Below, piece by piece: positions 1-13,689 of a stretch of 64,000 bases of DNA. This DNA comes from Homalodisca vitripennis (Eukaryota > Arthropoda > Insecta > Hemiptera > Cicadellidae), in assembly GCF_021130785.1 (NCBI RefSeq), contig NW_025777602.1, positions 1 to 64,000 on the forward strand, given 5' to 3'. Position numbers and translations under genes: made by a program. The notes beneath the pieces are model-generated. The model saw only the letters and a list, made by a program, of their open reading frames with translations. It searched no databases and had not been told where the DNA came from. Each line of letters starts with the position of its first letter. The first letter of the stretch is position 1.

Positions 1-830
1 AATTCATGAGGATATTTTTTGAACCTTAAATCCATTTAATATAATTCGTGTTGCAGTTTCAATACTGCTCTACGTTGTTGAGTTATAAACATTCTTTTTA
101 ACATTTTAGTTATCTCTTATATACCTTTTTTGAATTATAATGTATATTATATAGGAATATATTAGGTATAATACTACATTCAAGTGCATAGAGTTATATA
201 TATATATATATATATATAATATTATATATATATATATATAATATATTAAACAAGTCATAAGGATTATCTTTTCCTTTTTAAATTTGATTAATAAAAGTAT
301 ATCGTAAAAAGGTAAAATCCATGGTCTGCGTTGGTTTTAAAATTGATTTTGGTTGATACCTGTTTCTCAGAAATTGTAGTTGCTATTTAAATGGGTACAT
401 TCGATGCGTTAATACAGGAGATAACGAGCTATTGACTCCTTCGCAAATAATAATATCAATAAACTTAAAAAATGCATGCATGCGAATATAAATTATTATA
501 TAGATTAGTAATGAAAAAACATTTTAAAAACTATGTACTTGAGCCACAATATAATATAAATATACGGGGCATTGGGTATCATTAAGAGGGGAAAAACGTA
601 AAATACTTTATTGTTTAGGACTATAATTTACACATCGCAGCAAGTGTCAAATAAAACAATATTATTTTATCTATAAAAATGTATTAATTTTAAAAACCCA
701 CAAGTAAATTTATACTTTAAAATTACTTGTGGTAAATTATAGTTGGTAAGTATAAGACGGTATATTGATAAATAAACATTTAATATCCACTTTAATAAAC
801 AAAAATGTAGTATAATTTAAGTAAGATAAA
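1..830. other. AT-rich stretch without genes
   Basis: No reading frame with recognisable protein similarity. The only structured part is the TA microsatellite at 195-246. Confidence 0.6.
195..246. repeat. (TA)n microsatellite
   Basis: Almost pure TA dinucleotide run with one AAT interruption. Confidence 0.95.
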
Positions 831-3250
831 GTAATCGAAGATATGGTATTGGTGTAATCAGCAAGGAAAATAACACCTTGGGTGTTTTCTCTTCATGCGG
901 AGAAAACGAGGCGTTGAAAGGGCTTTGACTAAAGTGTTTTATAATAAACTTAAGGACTCTCAAGTCTCTGACGGTTTTCAAACCAACACGTTTGTATGAA
1001 CTATCTTTTTCTCTGAACTGTATACTCACACTACTCATTTCCACTTATGCAAGATAATTCGAATTATTAATAGCTAAGTAAATGTTTCCGCTGCAGCTCA
1101 ATAAGGGGAGAGAATAAATAATAATACTTTAAAGGGAACGTATAATTTAGAATACTTATTGTAGGACTTTTCTACACCGTTCTACTTTTTATAAATCATT
1201 TATTAATATTAGAAGGATTACGAAAGTAGTTTACAAAAGTATAACGTCAAAAATATTATGAGAAAAATCACTATTTTTTATTGGTTGAACATCAGCTTGC
1301 AACATGTTTGTGTACACTGTATGTTTAAACTTAATACACTTCGGGCACAGATGTGTCAATATTTGTAACTTTGACTATCATTAGTAACGTTTACATCTTT
1401 AAAAGGATTAAACTGATTATTTTTTATGTATACTCTGATTCTGCGTTTCTCACAAATATGGGCAAAAACGTGTCTAGTGCTAAAAATATAAATATTTTTC
1501 AATATGTTTTGTACAAAAAACACTTTTTTTAATAAAGAAAATTTAACCAAGTTTATTTTCTGTGTCTAGCTTTCAAGTGTATAACGTCGTGACAAGGAAG
1601 AATAGTAAAAAAATAGTTGAAAAGATAGAAACAGCTCTTTATTGCTAAGTATTTTTATGTCATGATGCGTTTAGCTCGTGACAGAAGTATACATACTTGT
1701 TTATATTATGATCAAATTTTCCTTAAACTGAAATGTTTTGTAAGCTTATGTAACTAATCTCAGATGGATTTATAATTACTAGATACTATATTTAAGAAGC
1801 CATTACAATTTTTGTAATGTAGTGTTGCGGGTATCATGATTAACCTCCACTTATTAATCTGTTTATCTTCAAAACTAAGTTAACTTTCTCCAAGTTATAT
1901 ATTGTTATATCAAGTGGTTCAAAAATTATAAAATACGTCTGTTACAAACGTTACACTACACATAACATCGTGTTACAAAAGATAAACAAGAATAATATAA
2001 TTAAATGTGGTATGAAACTTATTTGGTTAACTTAATTAAAACTAAATTATTATTTAGAATTTTTATAATAAATGAAGAGCCATTTAAAAGAAACAAATTT
2101 CCAAAACTATTTCCAAAGCTTTAACTAATTTACTCATTCACTAATGTTTTATAATTTTGGTTCCAAATTACTCTCTTTCTATCTTTAATTATTACTAATT
2201 TTTTACGTGTTTTGAATCTTTTGGATAAAGTAAGTGAAGCACCCTAATTAGTAGTAACGGTTTTTTATACTAAACGATAGTGAATACTCACAGGATTTTG
2301 ACCTTTATAACGGTCTACTTGCCTATGCATTTCTCTTTTGCTTGTCTTGTTTAGCAGATAACTTCTTGATTAAATTCCGAATGGGCGGATTTTTGTGTGG
2401 TAAATATGAAAAACCTGTCCGAGTTACTATATTCTTTAGGGGTCGATTATTCCCGTACCTCAGATAACTAGGTGTCCTACGATGATTATAACGAAAACCT
2501 ATCGTGGCTTATTTATTTTAATATTGAGTTAATTATTACACTTACAGATAAGTATAACAATTTTACATTTTATTTTTTTTCATTATGTGCAATATTTAAA
2601 TTTGTAGTAAATTTTGAAAAGAAATATATATCACAATATTTTAAGTCCAACTTGTTACAAACAACGCGGAGGATTTGTTGGAAAGAGTGGATTGCATGTG
2701 AATGTTAATGTATAGCAACCTTTTCGTCTTTCTTTAGTTGGCAACGTCTACTATCTGACATTGTCACAGACTTGACTTATGGACTAAGAAAGTATATTTT
2801 ATTACACAAAAATTCCAAAAACTTTTGTTTGGAGATTCTTTTATCGCGAATTTTAATCTCTTCTGAGTTACATCTACTCTTTGGTTGCAGAAAGAAATCA
2901 AACAGTGCTGCCGGTTTTATTGTTATAACATACAGAAGTGCAATTGAAATCATGCTAAATGAATACTTAAATGAGGCTAAATCTCAGCAGTAAACTTAGT
3001 ATATTCCCCTTTTCCTTGGATATGTTTATTAAAATTAATGATTCAGTTTTTGAGATAAATGATCTTATACAACAAAAAAATTACTCTTACCTTTATAATC
3101 GGAGATTCAAGAATCCAATGAGTCTATAAAAAAGAGATTTTATTATTAGCACAACATAAAATTTTTTGTCATAAAACGTTTTGTCATAAAATGTCAATTG
3201 GTTGGTTCTGTTTTTCATAAAAAAAAAGCAAACCTAAATTTTTAAACATA
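830..3250. repeat. Dispersed repeat family R1, copy 1
   Basis: Parts of this stretch recur elsewhere in the window in the same order. 1270-1500 resembles 35190-35400 (shared words such as GAACATCAGCT and GCAACATGTTTGTGTA). 2200-2500 resembles 57380-57680 (shared GGTCTACT...CCTATGCATTT and TCTTTAGG). 3060-3180 resembles 60640-60740 (shared TTCTTACCTTTA-type core and GGAGATTCA). No coding capacity is visible. Similarity is judged by eye, and the family is probably an old non-autonomous or decayed element. This copy lacks the Polinton and piggyBac insertions seen in the other two. Confidence 0.55.
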
Positions 3251-4022
3251 TTGTTATTTAATTTCATATTGTAATAGATTTTAAAGGTGAATATGTATAT
3301 TACGACATCAACACGGTAAATTTTTTAAAGTACTCTTGATGGGCTTGGTGTATATGTTTTTTAAAAGGGGGTATCTAACCATTAAAAAGGTAATATTATA
3401 ACCCATACCTTAGTATTAAATGCCTTTAAAACATACTATTACACAAATCTCATAACAAAAACATTTACCATTTTGAATCTGGTAAAGTTTATTTACAAGA
3501 ATAGCACTGATTTCAAAAACATTATACTCATAAAATAAACCAATTTGATTTCCGGGTACGCCCATCTACTAAGTTTACCACTTAAGTGGACTGTCATAAG
3601 TGTACATCCAAACCACTAAAATTTATCTACCGTCAATCCACGCTTCAGTCGGACTCCGTGACATCAAGCCCAATTCCAAGCACGCGTGAATAATACTTAC
3701 ACCACTTACCAAAACAATTTCCCTAGCCCCTGACCTCAATGAACCATATATACAAACCTTCGCCCCTTCACTTGTAATATTTATTTTGGAATGAATTGTA
3801 AACGTTGTCAAATCACTTGATTGAAATAACTGGTTTCGTACTTTGTTACCGAGGATCTTAGGAGTCTCATGAATATCATTCATGTGGCTCTGTTACATAA
3901 GTTACTGACAATTTCGCGTCTAAACTAATTATTTTTCTAACTTGAACTAACTAAACACTTTTATGTATAGTGTTGATTGGAAGACCTTATGTTAATTCCA
4001 ATCAATATGTGTTTGTGTTTTT

Positions 4023-4063
<41 letters not shown>

Positions 4064-4064
4064 T
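4023..4064. repeat. (GT)n microsatellite
   Basis: GT repeat interrupted once by TTT. Confidence 0.95.
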
Positions 4065-5982
4065 TAGAGAATTTAGGAAAAATGAAAATTACGACTTTTT
4101 CAGGCCATCCCTGAAGGCCTGGATAGTTGTCGAATTCGCTGTTGTAATTTTTATTATGTTATTGTTGTTCAAAAAAAGATTGTTAATAAAACTGAATCTC
4201 TTATCCTCTATATCCTACTTTTAATTCAGCGCCTAACGTCTCAGGAAAGAGTCCTAGCACTAATTCTTTTCCTTCAGATTCTTGATGTTTCTTGACTTTC
4301 TATTTAGTTCTTTTAGCTATGCAGTTTCTTTTAATTTTTGTATTTCGATAGACCAACTCCTTGAACGCCCTTGGCGAAAAACTGCTGTCGTTTTTCCAGG
4401 CATCCTTTGATAGTCATGTCAGGTGGTAGGAATGTATTGTTTTTCCTGTTTAAAATATTTTGATTGAAAAAAGTTTGCAGATCATAGCGCATCAATTTAA
4501 AACTAGGACAACTCAAATAAACGTGTGTTCGGCGTCTTCAGAACCACCACGTTATAGGGGGGAGGGGGCACTCTGGGTAGTACACAGTGGTTGAGATATG
4601 CTGGAAAAAATTTCCTGAAATTTTGTTAATAGGTAATAATTCAAATCACAAATAATATCTGTTGTGTTGTCGTATTTCTTCCTTGGCAAGGGTGAAGTCA
4701 GAAATGAGTCCCCCAGTGGGCAAGTACTATTTGCCAATTGTATTTCTTTAAATGAAGCATATGAATTGAAGATTGTAATCGAGCTCAAAAACCAGACCCT
4801 CGGAGATTACTTGCTTGCGATCCAATTTTTTGTATTTTTTTAGATTTTTAACATTATGTAATACCATTATGCGGCTGGAAGGCTAATTTCACGTCCAAGC
4901 AACTGATATATAGATATACATCGTGGTTAAACTAATACGTTAACATAATAAAACTTACTACTAATATATCGATATTTTTAGTAGCAAAAACCGACTAGCA
5001 TTGCATCAATATTTTATTTACCCTGTTCTACTATAAAGGCAATGGGAGTTTACTCTGATAAAATTTCTTATCCACGACTAGTAAAATGTTAGAAGATTCC
5101 CATGATTATTTGCGTGCAGGACCATTGTATTATAAATATAAATAAACCTTCCTCACACAATTAATAATTATTCATAGGTGTGTTATAAAAACGATAGTGT
5201 TCAATATTTTGCAAGTAAATTGATTGTGACATTCTTTTCTTTTTTTTTTTTCCGTTTAAAGATGAATACATATTGTAAGGTAATGACCGTGCACATTGGG
5301 AAATATTATTTAATTAGAATAAGGCCATAGAATTGGTATCTAAGGTATTCAACCGGGGGTATTAAAACTTGTGGTTTGGTATTACAACCTACGTATATAA
5401 TCGAAGATGTTTGAGGAAATTTAATGTTTTGAACAGAGGACAGCTCTTTACCCAATTGTTATATACCCAAATGTTTTCTCCTAAGGACAATGGAATTCAA
5501 TCCCCAACGCCTATCCTTTGGGGTTCAAGAGAAATCCTTTCTATATTGTAGTTAACCCCCACTATATATTTGTGCAATAAAAGTGACGATGTTTTAAAAA
5601 TTCAAATTAAATCCATATAATATAACTTGGGGGGGGGCCATTTTTCAAATCCACACAACCATTTACCAGTTAAGGAATCTCTGACCAAGATCTTTTCCTT
5701 GTGGTATTTTCATCTCTGGGTGGATTTAATTATAATCTTATACCATTTGAGTTTCATTCCAACTAAATTCTCTGATGATTTTTCAAAACACTTTTAGGAA
5801 GTATACTTATTAGCTTAAAATATGTTCAGTTTTAAATAAATAAGTTCCAAAATTCTGTTATTGGTAAATTAGATTTTATAATATGATGACGTAAAAATTT
5901 TTACTGAATTCCATGCTTCAGCATCAAATCTAAAAAATGTTCCGTGGAAACTAAGATAATGTTTCCCATGACAGAAAGAAAT

Positions 5983-6046
5983 TATAATATATATATAAAA
6001 ATTTATATATATATATATATATAAATACTATTTATATATATATATT
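5983..6046. repeat. (TA)n microsatellite, interrupted
   Basis: Three TA blocks separated by short A or T runs. Confidence 0.9.
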
Positions 6047-6479
6047 GAAATTGTACTGGTAATTTCTTTATTTGATTTCGTGAATATATATTTTTCCATA
6101 TGCTTTCAAATTTTAAAAACAAAAATACATCAAATTTATAAAAAAGTTTTAAAATTACGTGTAATGTTTACACACATATTCATGACCTCCCAACCCCATA
6201 ATACTGGAGCTAATAATGTTTTAAAGTCCCCATCAGTAAATTTATATAAAATTAATCTTATACATTATATGAAAGATTTTACTCAGCGCAATACAACTAC
6301 AAATGATGTCGTAATATTTAGTTGTTGTTTAAATTTTGTATTTCTTTTCAGAATGATCTTGTTCTTTTAGTTAATAATAATATTATCAATGAAGTCATTT
6401 AATATTTCTTGTTAGATAACTGAATCTGGGGAGTAATATACAGGATTTGTTATATTTTCTTTACGTGTACGAATCTCTA

Positions 6480-6790
6480 AAAACGGTGTTTGAGTAACAA
6501 ACCAAGAGCGAGCTCTCGCTCAGGCATTTCAGAAGCTTTCTTCAAAAGGTCGGCATTTTAACGTTTTCTGGTAGGCGCAGTCAGTGTTGTTGAAATGGCG
6601 GGGAAATTACGAAGGGTCACATTTCATGGGAAATGGAGATTGGATAAGGGATAGCATCATCTCCCCAAAAAACCCGTTTTATTTACTTTATTTTTACGAT
6701 ATGGTTCTTAACTATTATGCCACTCTTCTTTCTACTGAACATTATTCTACGTCTGTTTTTAAGAAAATTACATGTGAGTAGTACAAATGT
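6480..6790. repeat. Dispersed repeat R2, copy 1
   Basis: Resembles 62580-62870 along its length in the same orientation. Shared words include GGAAATGGAGATTGGATAAG, GAGTAACAAA and GATAGC.TCATCT. No coding potential is recognised. Probably two copies of one old transposable element. Confidence 0.65.
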
Positions 6791-6959
6791 TATATGTTTT
6801 GTATTAAGGACAGAGATTTCGTTTAAGGTAATAGCCAATCACATAATCCACGTAAAATATGCTAATCCGGGGGTTTTATTTCAGCAGATGGCCATTTTGT
6901 TTGTAGTAAAATTTATAGAGAGTAGGTTTTTTTTTCAAAAAGAATTGATAAAAAATCAC

Positions 6960-9900
6960 AACACTTTTTAATAATTGGGATTTGAAAGAGTGCATTTTAA
7001 TTCAATAAAAGCTTTGTCTTAGTTTACCATAAAAATTGAATTTATGGTTCAATTGAACGAAATACGTTCTAAATTGATATTAAATATGTCGAAAAACTCA
7101 GATTGATGTTCATGGTGGTTGCGTGTAATCTCTTTCAAAAACAATGCATTGCCACATATTAATAAAATAATTGATATTACATCTACGTAAACATTAAAAA
7201 TCGTATATAAATTAAATTAAAAACAAATTTGAGCAAGAATAATTTATAGTTAGATGTTTGTTACATGTTAACTTACGACAGATAGTAACGATAAAATTAT
7301 ACGTAACACCGCTACTTTATATAGCAACGATTACTTCTGTAGCGTTCCTGCAATACAACCCGTGATGTAGGAATATATAAATAATCTTAAAAAAAAAAAC
7401 TTTTTTATATGTGTATAATATTAGGATATTAATACAGAATATAGTAGGGGATTTTTATTTGATATCCGTAACGTCTCTTCATAAAACACTTCTTAAAAAT
7501 AACAAGAATCACAACATGTGTTGGAAAGACTTTAGTCTTGACAATTAGCTGGACCAATATCTTTAGATTATTTTTTATTTCATTTTTTTATTTCGTGGAA
7601 GGTTTATTTGCTGACAAAGTTGGAAAGAGATTTTCTTAATATTTTAATGTTTTTTTTTTTTTAAATCAATGATATTTATTTATGTCTACATAATCCATAT
7701 TTAACTGTCAATAAACATTTGTTGGTTTTCAAGTGAAGTTTACCAAAAAGGTTTAAACGTACTATATTTACATTTATATAAATAGGTCAGTAAATAAATG
7801 TAATATATCCTCTCTAAAAGCAGTCATAATGTCATGGTTAATGGACATGAAAACAAGGAGAAGTATTTTCCTTGCATTACAAAAGTTACTATGTGAAGTA
7901 AGGATTTAGAAACTTTTTATGCCATTTTGGTTTCTACATACTCTTGGTCCAAGGAACAATGTCCTATAGTCTGTAGAAGATATTTTATGTACCCCCTGTA
8001 TGTCAAGGGCCTCTATCACTCATTCATTCATCTCTCAAACTTTCGACATACCAGAAAACTTGAAATTAGCCACACGAATGCCTCATGACTGACAAAGAAA
8101 AACTAAAATTAATTCTCATAAAAATCAAACCTCCGTTTTAGTTTGAAAAAAACCACTTGAATAGCTTATGTTAATTAGAACCTTCCCAAGATCAAATCTG
8201 ACAAAGAACTTTTATGACTTACAAGGAGGAAAAACCTATATAACAGTTTTCAGAAATATTAAACCTCTTTATAAAAACCAATTTCTTTTTAATAAATAGC
8301 CCTAAATACGTGAAAAATTTTTTTGTGCAATTAGCATAATTGTCTTTGTTGAAAAGGGTATAATAAGTTATATTATTATAACCTATTTATATTACCCCTG
8401 AGGATTAAAATAGTTTTGTTATCCCTAGAATAATTGTATATGTTTGGTTATTATATGTTGATCCCTAACCCCTCCTCTTCAATAAAGGCATTTTTAATTT
8501 CATTTTTTGGTGTAAAGATTTCTGCTTGGTCCTAGGAATTTGAGACACAATATTATGACACTCAAGAGACTACAGGTAGCGGAAATAAATTCGCCCGGAT
8601 ATAGATTGTAATGCTTGGAAGAAATCGCTCTTTAGACTAAAATAGACATTTTATACCCAACTTAATTGATTATATATTTTCTTAATAATAACTCAAAAAG
8701 GCAAACCGTACTACTTCGCTGTAAATAAATTAGATTTAAATATTTTTAAAAATTATGAATCAATCACGATTATTGATCGAGAAATGAATTTTTAAGAGAC
8801 CTAAATTATTTCTTGAAAAGAACACAAAAATCCATTTTAAAATGGCAATAATTGAGGATTCTTTATAATACTAGACCTCTAAGATATCGATTGGGCAACC
8901 AGCTAAATTCCAAGTTAACGGCATTATTACCTTTTATACATTTATTAGAAATATTTACAAAAAAAAATCATTGAAATCACTAGCAGATATAGGAAGCACT
9001 GTTCTGTAAGTTTGTCTCTTAGGTGTACGCCCTGTTTTCCAGTTAATGACATCCAGGCAGCCTTTACAGAGGTTACGTGATTCCACGATATAGCATCGTT
9101 GGCATTTTCTTAGGCTAGATCTATTTGTTCCTATAGAACTTCTTAACCCTTCTGTGGATTTCACATAAGGCAGGATTGATCTTACATCTACTATGACTAA
9201 TATCTAAACCATACTACAAACATATACTACATACTACAACACTACCGCAAATACATTAGACCGAAAGTATGTGACGATGGTCGGAAGTTTATGTTTTGGG
9301 CGTACATATTTTCTTGATCAGGGCCAAAAGAGCAAACGCTACTATAGCATAGTAAATATATTTAGACCAGAAGTAGAATATAATGACCCAGAATTTAGCA
9401 CATATTGAACTAAACTAAATAATTTTTAGAGTCTATGTATGTACGTATTTTCTTGATGCGAATAAAAATAATAAACACTTCTAATGCATGCACAGGACAC
9501 TTCTCCTTAAAACAAAACGTTTACCTCAAGTAACTAATAATTACTAATAACTAACATTTAATTTGTATACAATGTTTAAATGCTAATCCCTTTCACAAAA
9601 TTTAGGTTTGAAATGGTAAATTGCTCGATTATTCAATTTTTGGAGTTATAAACATAGAACAAGTTATTGTTGTAAATTTACAATCAGGTAACAGTGGTCT
9701 AAAAACAATATTCTTTTCTGTTGCAAACGATCATTTATATATGATTAAAAAATATTCTAACTTTGTTCGTTTCCAAAACCCTGTGATACTAAGCAGTTTG
9801 CAAATATATTCCTACTAAATATGAAGCGCGTTTTTTCCTAGACTTAAAAATAAAAATCAATGATGGCACGTTAGACAATATTTTATAAATAATTAAACCG
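6960..9900. other. No gene recognised
   Basis: AT-rich, non-coding as far as I can see. A minus-strand frame at 8955-9164 has a CxxC...CxxC pattern in an otherwise unrecognised 69-residue peptide. It has no neighbours that support it. Confidence 0.5.
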
Positions 9901-9919
9901 GAAAATTTAAATAGTAATA

Positions 9920-10070
9920 TCTCTAAGGTGTTTCCTCTATTAGTATTTAAAACGTAGTGTGTATAGACATCCCTTATATGCACGGTAGAACAAATTCACT
10001 TGATGTATGGTGATAATATCCGATATGTTGGCGCCTGCGCGAGATATAGGACCTGCAAGTGATGAACGTG
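9920..10070. repeat. Dispersed repeat R3, copy 1
   Basis: Resembles 23050-23200. Both contain an ACTTGATGTATG-type word followed by a CCGATATGTTGGCG / CCTGATATGTTGGCG word, in the same orientation. Function unknown. Confidence 0.55.
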
Positions 10071-10324
10071 TGTGTCACAACCTTAGCACTTTAACGCTTG
10101 ATTTTCTCCCTTCGCCGTTGTCACACACGTTCGTCAAACAATAACAAAAGCCTTAATACATAATTTGTGTTTTTTCCCCATGAAGCCAAACTACGTTATA
10201 TTTTGGCATCTATAAGAGTAAAAGCAAATATTAATAATTAAATACTCACATCGGTTTTTTTATATACACTAGTAACAATGTACTAATCTCTTTAATACCA
10301 AAAGCATTTGCATATAGCATTTCA

Positions 10325-13300
10325 ATCAATCAAATATCCTTTATTTTCAATAACAGATATATTAAATGCATTGGAATTGCCGTCATAAATAAATTCAACA
10401 AAATACAAGTACAGTTTACAATCTATACATACAGACTATTTACCAATAAATTCACTGAGGGTGTTAGAAACATTTTTCTATTAAAAAAGCCTTTCAGTTG
10501 TTCTATAAAGACCAATTTCATAATGTACATTCTTTAGGTCCACAGGAAGAGAATTATAAAAAAATACAGCATTATAAAATCAGTGATGTTTGAAAAAATA
10601 GAGGTCGCATGGGGGGGAATTATTTAATTTTGTTGCTATTTCTGAGGTAATGTATGGACTGTGGAATTAGTGACTCGAAAATGCCCTGGTTTTGCTTAAA
10701 AAAAAATACCAATGTGTGTGGTAAATATATATATACTTGGAAAAGTAAAGCAGATTGAACTTTCTTAAAATGTGATTTGCAAGGGTTCTGATCGACGATG
10801 CCAGCAATAGCTCTCACCGCTTCTTCTGCATAAGAAAAGACACGTTTTGTTCTGCAATTTTCAAAAACCCCAAATCTCAACAGCCGTATGCCAAGGTACG
10901 GGACAAACCCTATGCAAAATATGACGTCAGAAGCACATCGGTTCCCGTGAAAAGATGAAAGTCCCTACGAAGAAACAAAAATACCAGCAATCAGACTTTA
11001 CGTGCGATACTGATTTTACGTAGAAAGGAGAAGGTAAGATTCCTATCAACAATTAGGCCTAAAAACCTGACCATCTGCTCAAGCACAAAACCTCTGAATC
11101 GCCAACCCAAACACTCAAAGAGTCATTGCGTCCTTGATGAAATCAAAAAGTCTGAGGAATGTAGTTTTTAATTCAGCATTCACGGCCAAACCATTACTCT
11201 GAAACCACTGAACTAAATATTGAATTACACTGAAAAAACCTATTCATCTCCATTTTGAAAACTACAAGGACTCATTAATTACAAGTGATGTGTCGTCAGC
11301 AAACAAAACACAAACAACCCCCTATAACACAACTGCAGAGGTCATTTCACAATACAAAATAAAAAGGAAGGGTTCCTAGTATGGAGCCCTGAGGCACACC
11401 CGTATTGACAATCTCGCTCGTCGGAAAAGATGCGTTTTCCTAGTATTTAGGTAATCGTATGGAATTTCCACAACATTGTCTACGCTGACTCAAGAAATAT
11501 GGCAGCCATTGATTTGCCAAACCACGCACACCCCACTCTGTCAAGCTTTTGCAAAAGAAGATTCATGCGAAACCATGTCAAATGCTTTCTCAAATCAAAA
11601 AAGATACCAGCAAAAACTATTCCCTCATCAAGAGCCCCTTTTAAAAAATTTATCCCGAAGAGAGAGAAACGTATTGCCTTCACGAGTTTGAGCCTCCCTT
11701 GACAAAACCAAACTGTTTGTCAAAACAAAACGTTATTACTCTCCAGGAAAGCCGTTAACCTTATCAAAAACTGCCTTCTCAAACACCGTAGAAAATGTCG
11801 ATCCTATCGAAATAGGCCTGAAATTATAAAGTTTCCTCAACCATCCCCTTTTATGCAATGGCTTCACTATAGAAAAACTTGAAAATGCCAGGAAACACGC
11901 CATTTTTCACAAGAAAAAATTTATCAAAGTGTGCATGTGGCCTAACAAAATACTCCGTACCATGATTTACGAAGCTTCGACCGATATATTGTCCGAAGCC
12001 AGAAGAAGCCTTTGCTTTTATAGATCTGATGATGTCCAGATACTTCCACTTCAGAAACAAGGTGAAAAATGATAAAATGTAAGACACCCTTGCAACTTGC
12101 ATTGTTGTTGAAGAAGAACAACCGATGTGGAAGATGAACTTTGCATTCGACACATTAATGAAGAAATCATTAAACAAGTATGAGGAAACGTCTCTTCGGG
12201 ATCCCTAACAATGACTCCATTACTATCTTTGATGGTTCGAGGGATATCTGCTGAATACCTCTCTTGCCCTTACCTCTGTGGCTCGTTCACTATGTCCCAC
12301 ACAGTCTGTAACTTTAATTGAGGAAGTCTGCAGTAAATGTTTAACTTTAGATTGGACTTAGCTTCCCTCACACTAGCCCTAAATTGCCATCTTCAAAGAA
12401 AGGTAGTGTTTTCTTTCCCTCTCATCAGAAAAACTCAGGTCTTTAGTTTTATAATACCATAAGTGTACAACAAAATCAAACGTAGCTCAATTTGCTCCTG
12501 AGTTTAAAGACACTTTGGCATTTGGAGAACGCCCACGAATCCGAAATCTTTTCTCAGAAAAGCCTGAAGGAAATAAAACTCGTATAGAGGACATAAACAA
12601 GGCTCATTTTATAATCCAATGTTCGTAGCCTCAAAACATCATGCCATGTTTCCCGCACCCAGAAGATGTCAAAAAAATACGAAGATTGTTCCTCTACAAA
12701 TGATTGCTTAAGCATAAACTTTAGGGCAACCAGGACCCAGATAGACACCTGACATGTGAGATTTTGTGCATGGTGATCGGACAAGGCCCAATTTATCACG
12801 ACAGACAACTGGAAAATGTCTTCAGAAAGATCAGTATATACATGATCGATTTAGGGACCGGGAGTTTTTTAAAGATTCCCTCGTAAATGAAGTTACCTTT
12901 ATATGCTTAAATCGTGAGATGCCATCATGGGATAAAAGCTTTATCTACTGTTATGTCAAGGAAACAGAGAGATTAACATTGAAATCACCCACAACAACAT
13001 TCTAGAACACTGCTGGATTTGTGATAATTGTGAAGTCAATCGGATAAACATTCATAAAACCATCTCATGTTCTTTGCACTGACGCTGGAAAAGGTTTCGG
13101 CTTATAAGCGGCAACAACAAGAAGAGAGAAACTGTTTGAAACTGAAAGAAGATCGCTGCCGCAAGCTCACACCACCTACCCTCCTGACAATCGGGAGACA
13201 TCTAAAACATTTTGTGTTTTATTGAAGATTTACTAAAGATTGCAAACAACCCTCCCTTTTGGTAAAATTGTCCTACAGAAAGCTGTAACACCAGTTTAAC

Positions 13301-13680
13301 CATTGCAGTGACAAAAACCTCAAACTCAAAATCTCTCAGGTGGTGTATCAGATAAACAAATTATGTCTACATTTTCGGGCGTCAATAAAAAGTTGAAAAT
13401 TATCAATCTTGTTACTGGAGACCCCCGAACATTTTGAATGGCAAGAGTCTTGTACAGTAATCAGGCGGGCTATCTAGATGTTCTAGGATCTGCCACTGCA
13501 GAGTCTCCGGGGAGGGATTGCTACCCTACAACTGCCGGCAGCACGTCTGTGTCGTTTCCCGAATGGTCAATATTCGAAGAGCAACAGAATTGGAAACATT
13601 TTAGTTGAGCCAAATGATAAGCACTGGGAACCACCTTTAATTTTTGCTCATGTGATTCAACCGAGGACTGGAAAAGTGCT
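10325..13680 (-). mobile_element. Degraded LINE (APE/RT type), copy 1
   Basis: Read on the minus strand this is a non-LTR retrotransposon with many stops and frame changes. From 5' to 3' it shows endonuclease remnants (a QNVRG-like start near 13440, a GDFN-type motif near 12980, an SDH motif near 12780), reverse transcriptase remnants (about 12200-11300) and a 3' tail ending near 10325. The 3' end and much of the RT match the plus-strand copy at 25738-27712 closely. Clade looks CR1/Jockey-like from the motif order, but this is a judgement from motifs only. The 5' boundary near 13680 is approximate. Confidence 0.8.
11000..12200 (-). pseudogene. LINE reverse transcriptase pseudogene
   Basis: The open piece at 11851-12177 carries an NDFFIN segment and an RSIKAKASSG segment that also occur in the better preserved copy at 25835-26130. 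The region 11340-11480 is the reverse complement of the RT core encoding the VPQGS and FADD motifs in that copy. Stops and shifts occur throughout, so no functional enzyme is expected. Confidence 0.75.
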
Positions 13681-13689
13681 ACGCTCACA

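Larger units (their letters stand above)
3250..6470. other. No gene recognised
   Basis: AT-rich DNA with short open frames only. A minus-strand frame at 3623-3883 is slightly richer in GC than its surroundings but matches no family I know. Microsatellites at 4023-4064 and 5983-6046 are listed separately. Confidence 0.55.

Noticed and set aside
3623..3883. 86-residue minus-strand frame in a slightly GC-richer patch
   Set aside because: No family motif, no splice or promoter context, no paralogue in the window.
8955..9164. Minus-strand frame with CxxC pairs
   Set aside because: Four cysteines in 69 residues are weak evidence; no recognised domain or neighbour supports a gene.
10325..13680. 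Host multi-exon gene on the minus strand
   Set aside because: The pieces match a LINE endonuclease and RT and a second copy of the same element exists in the window.
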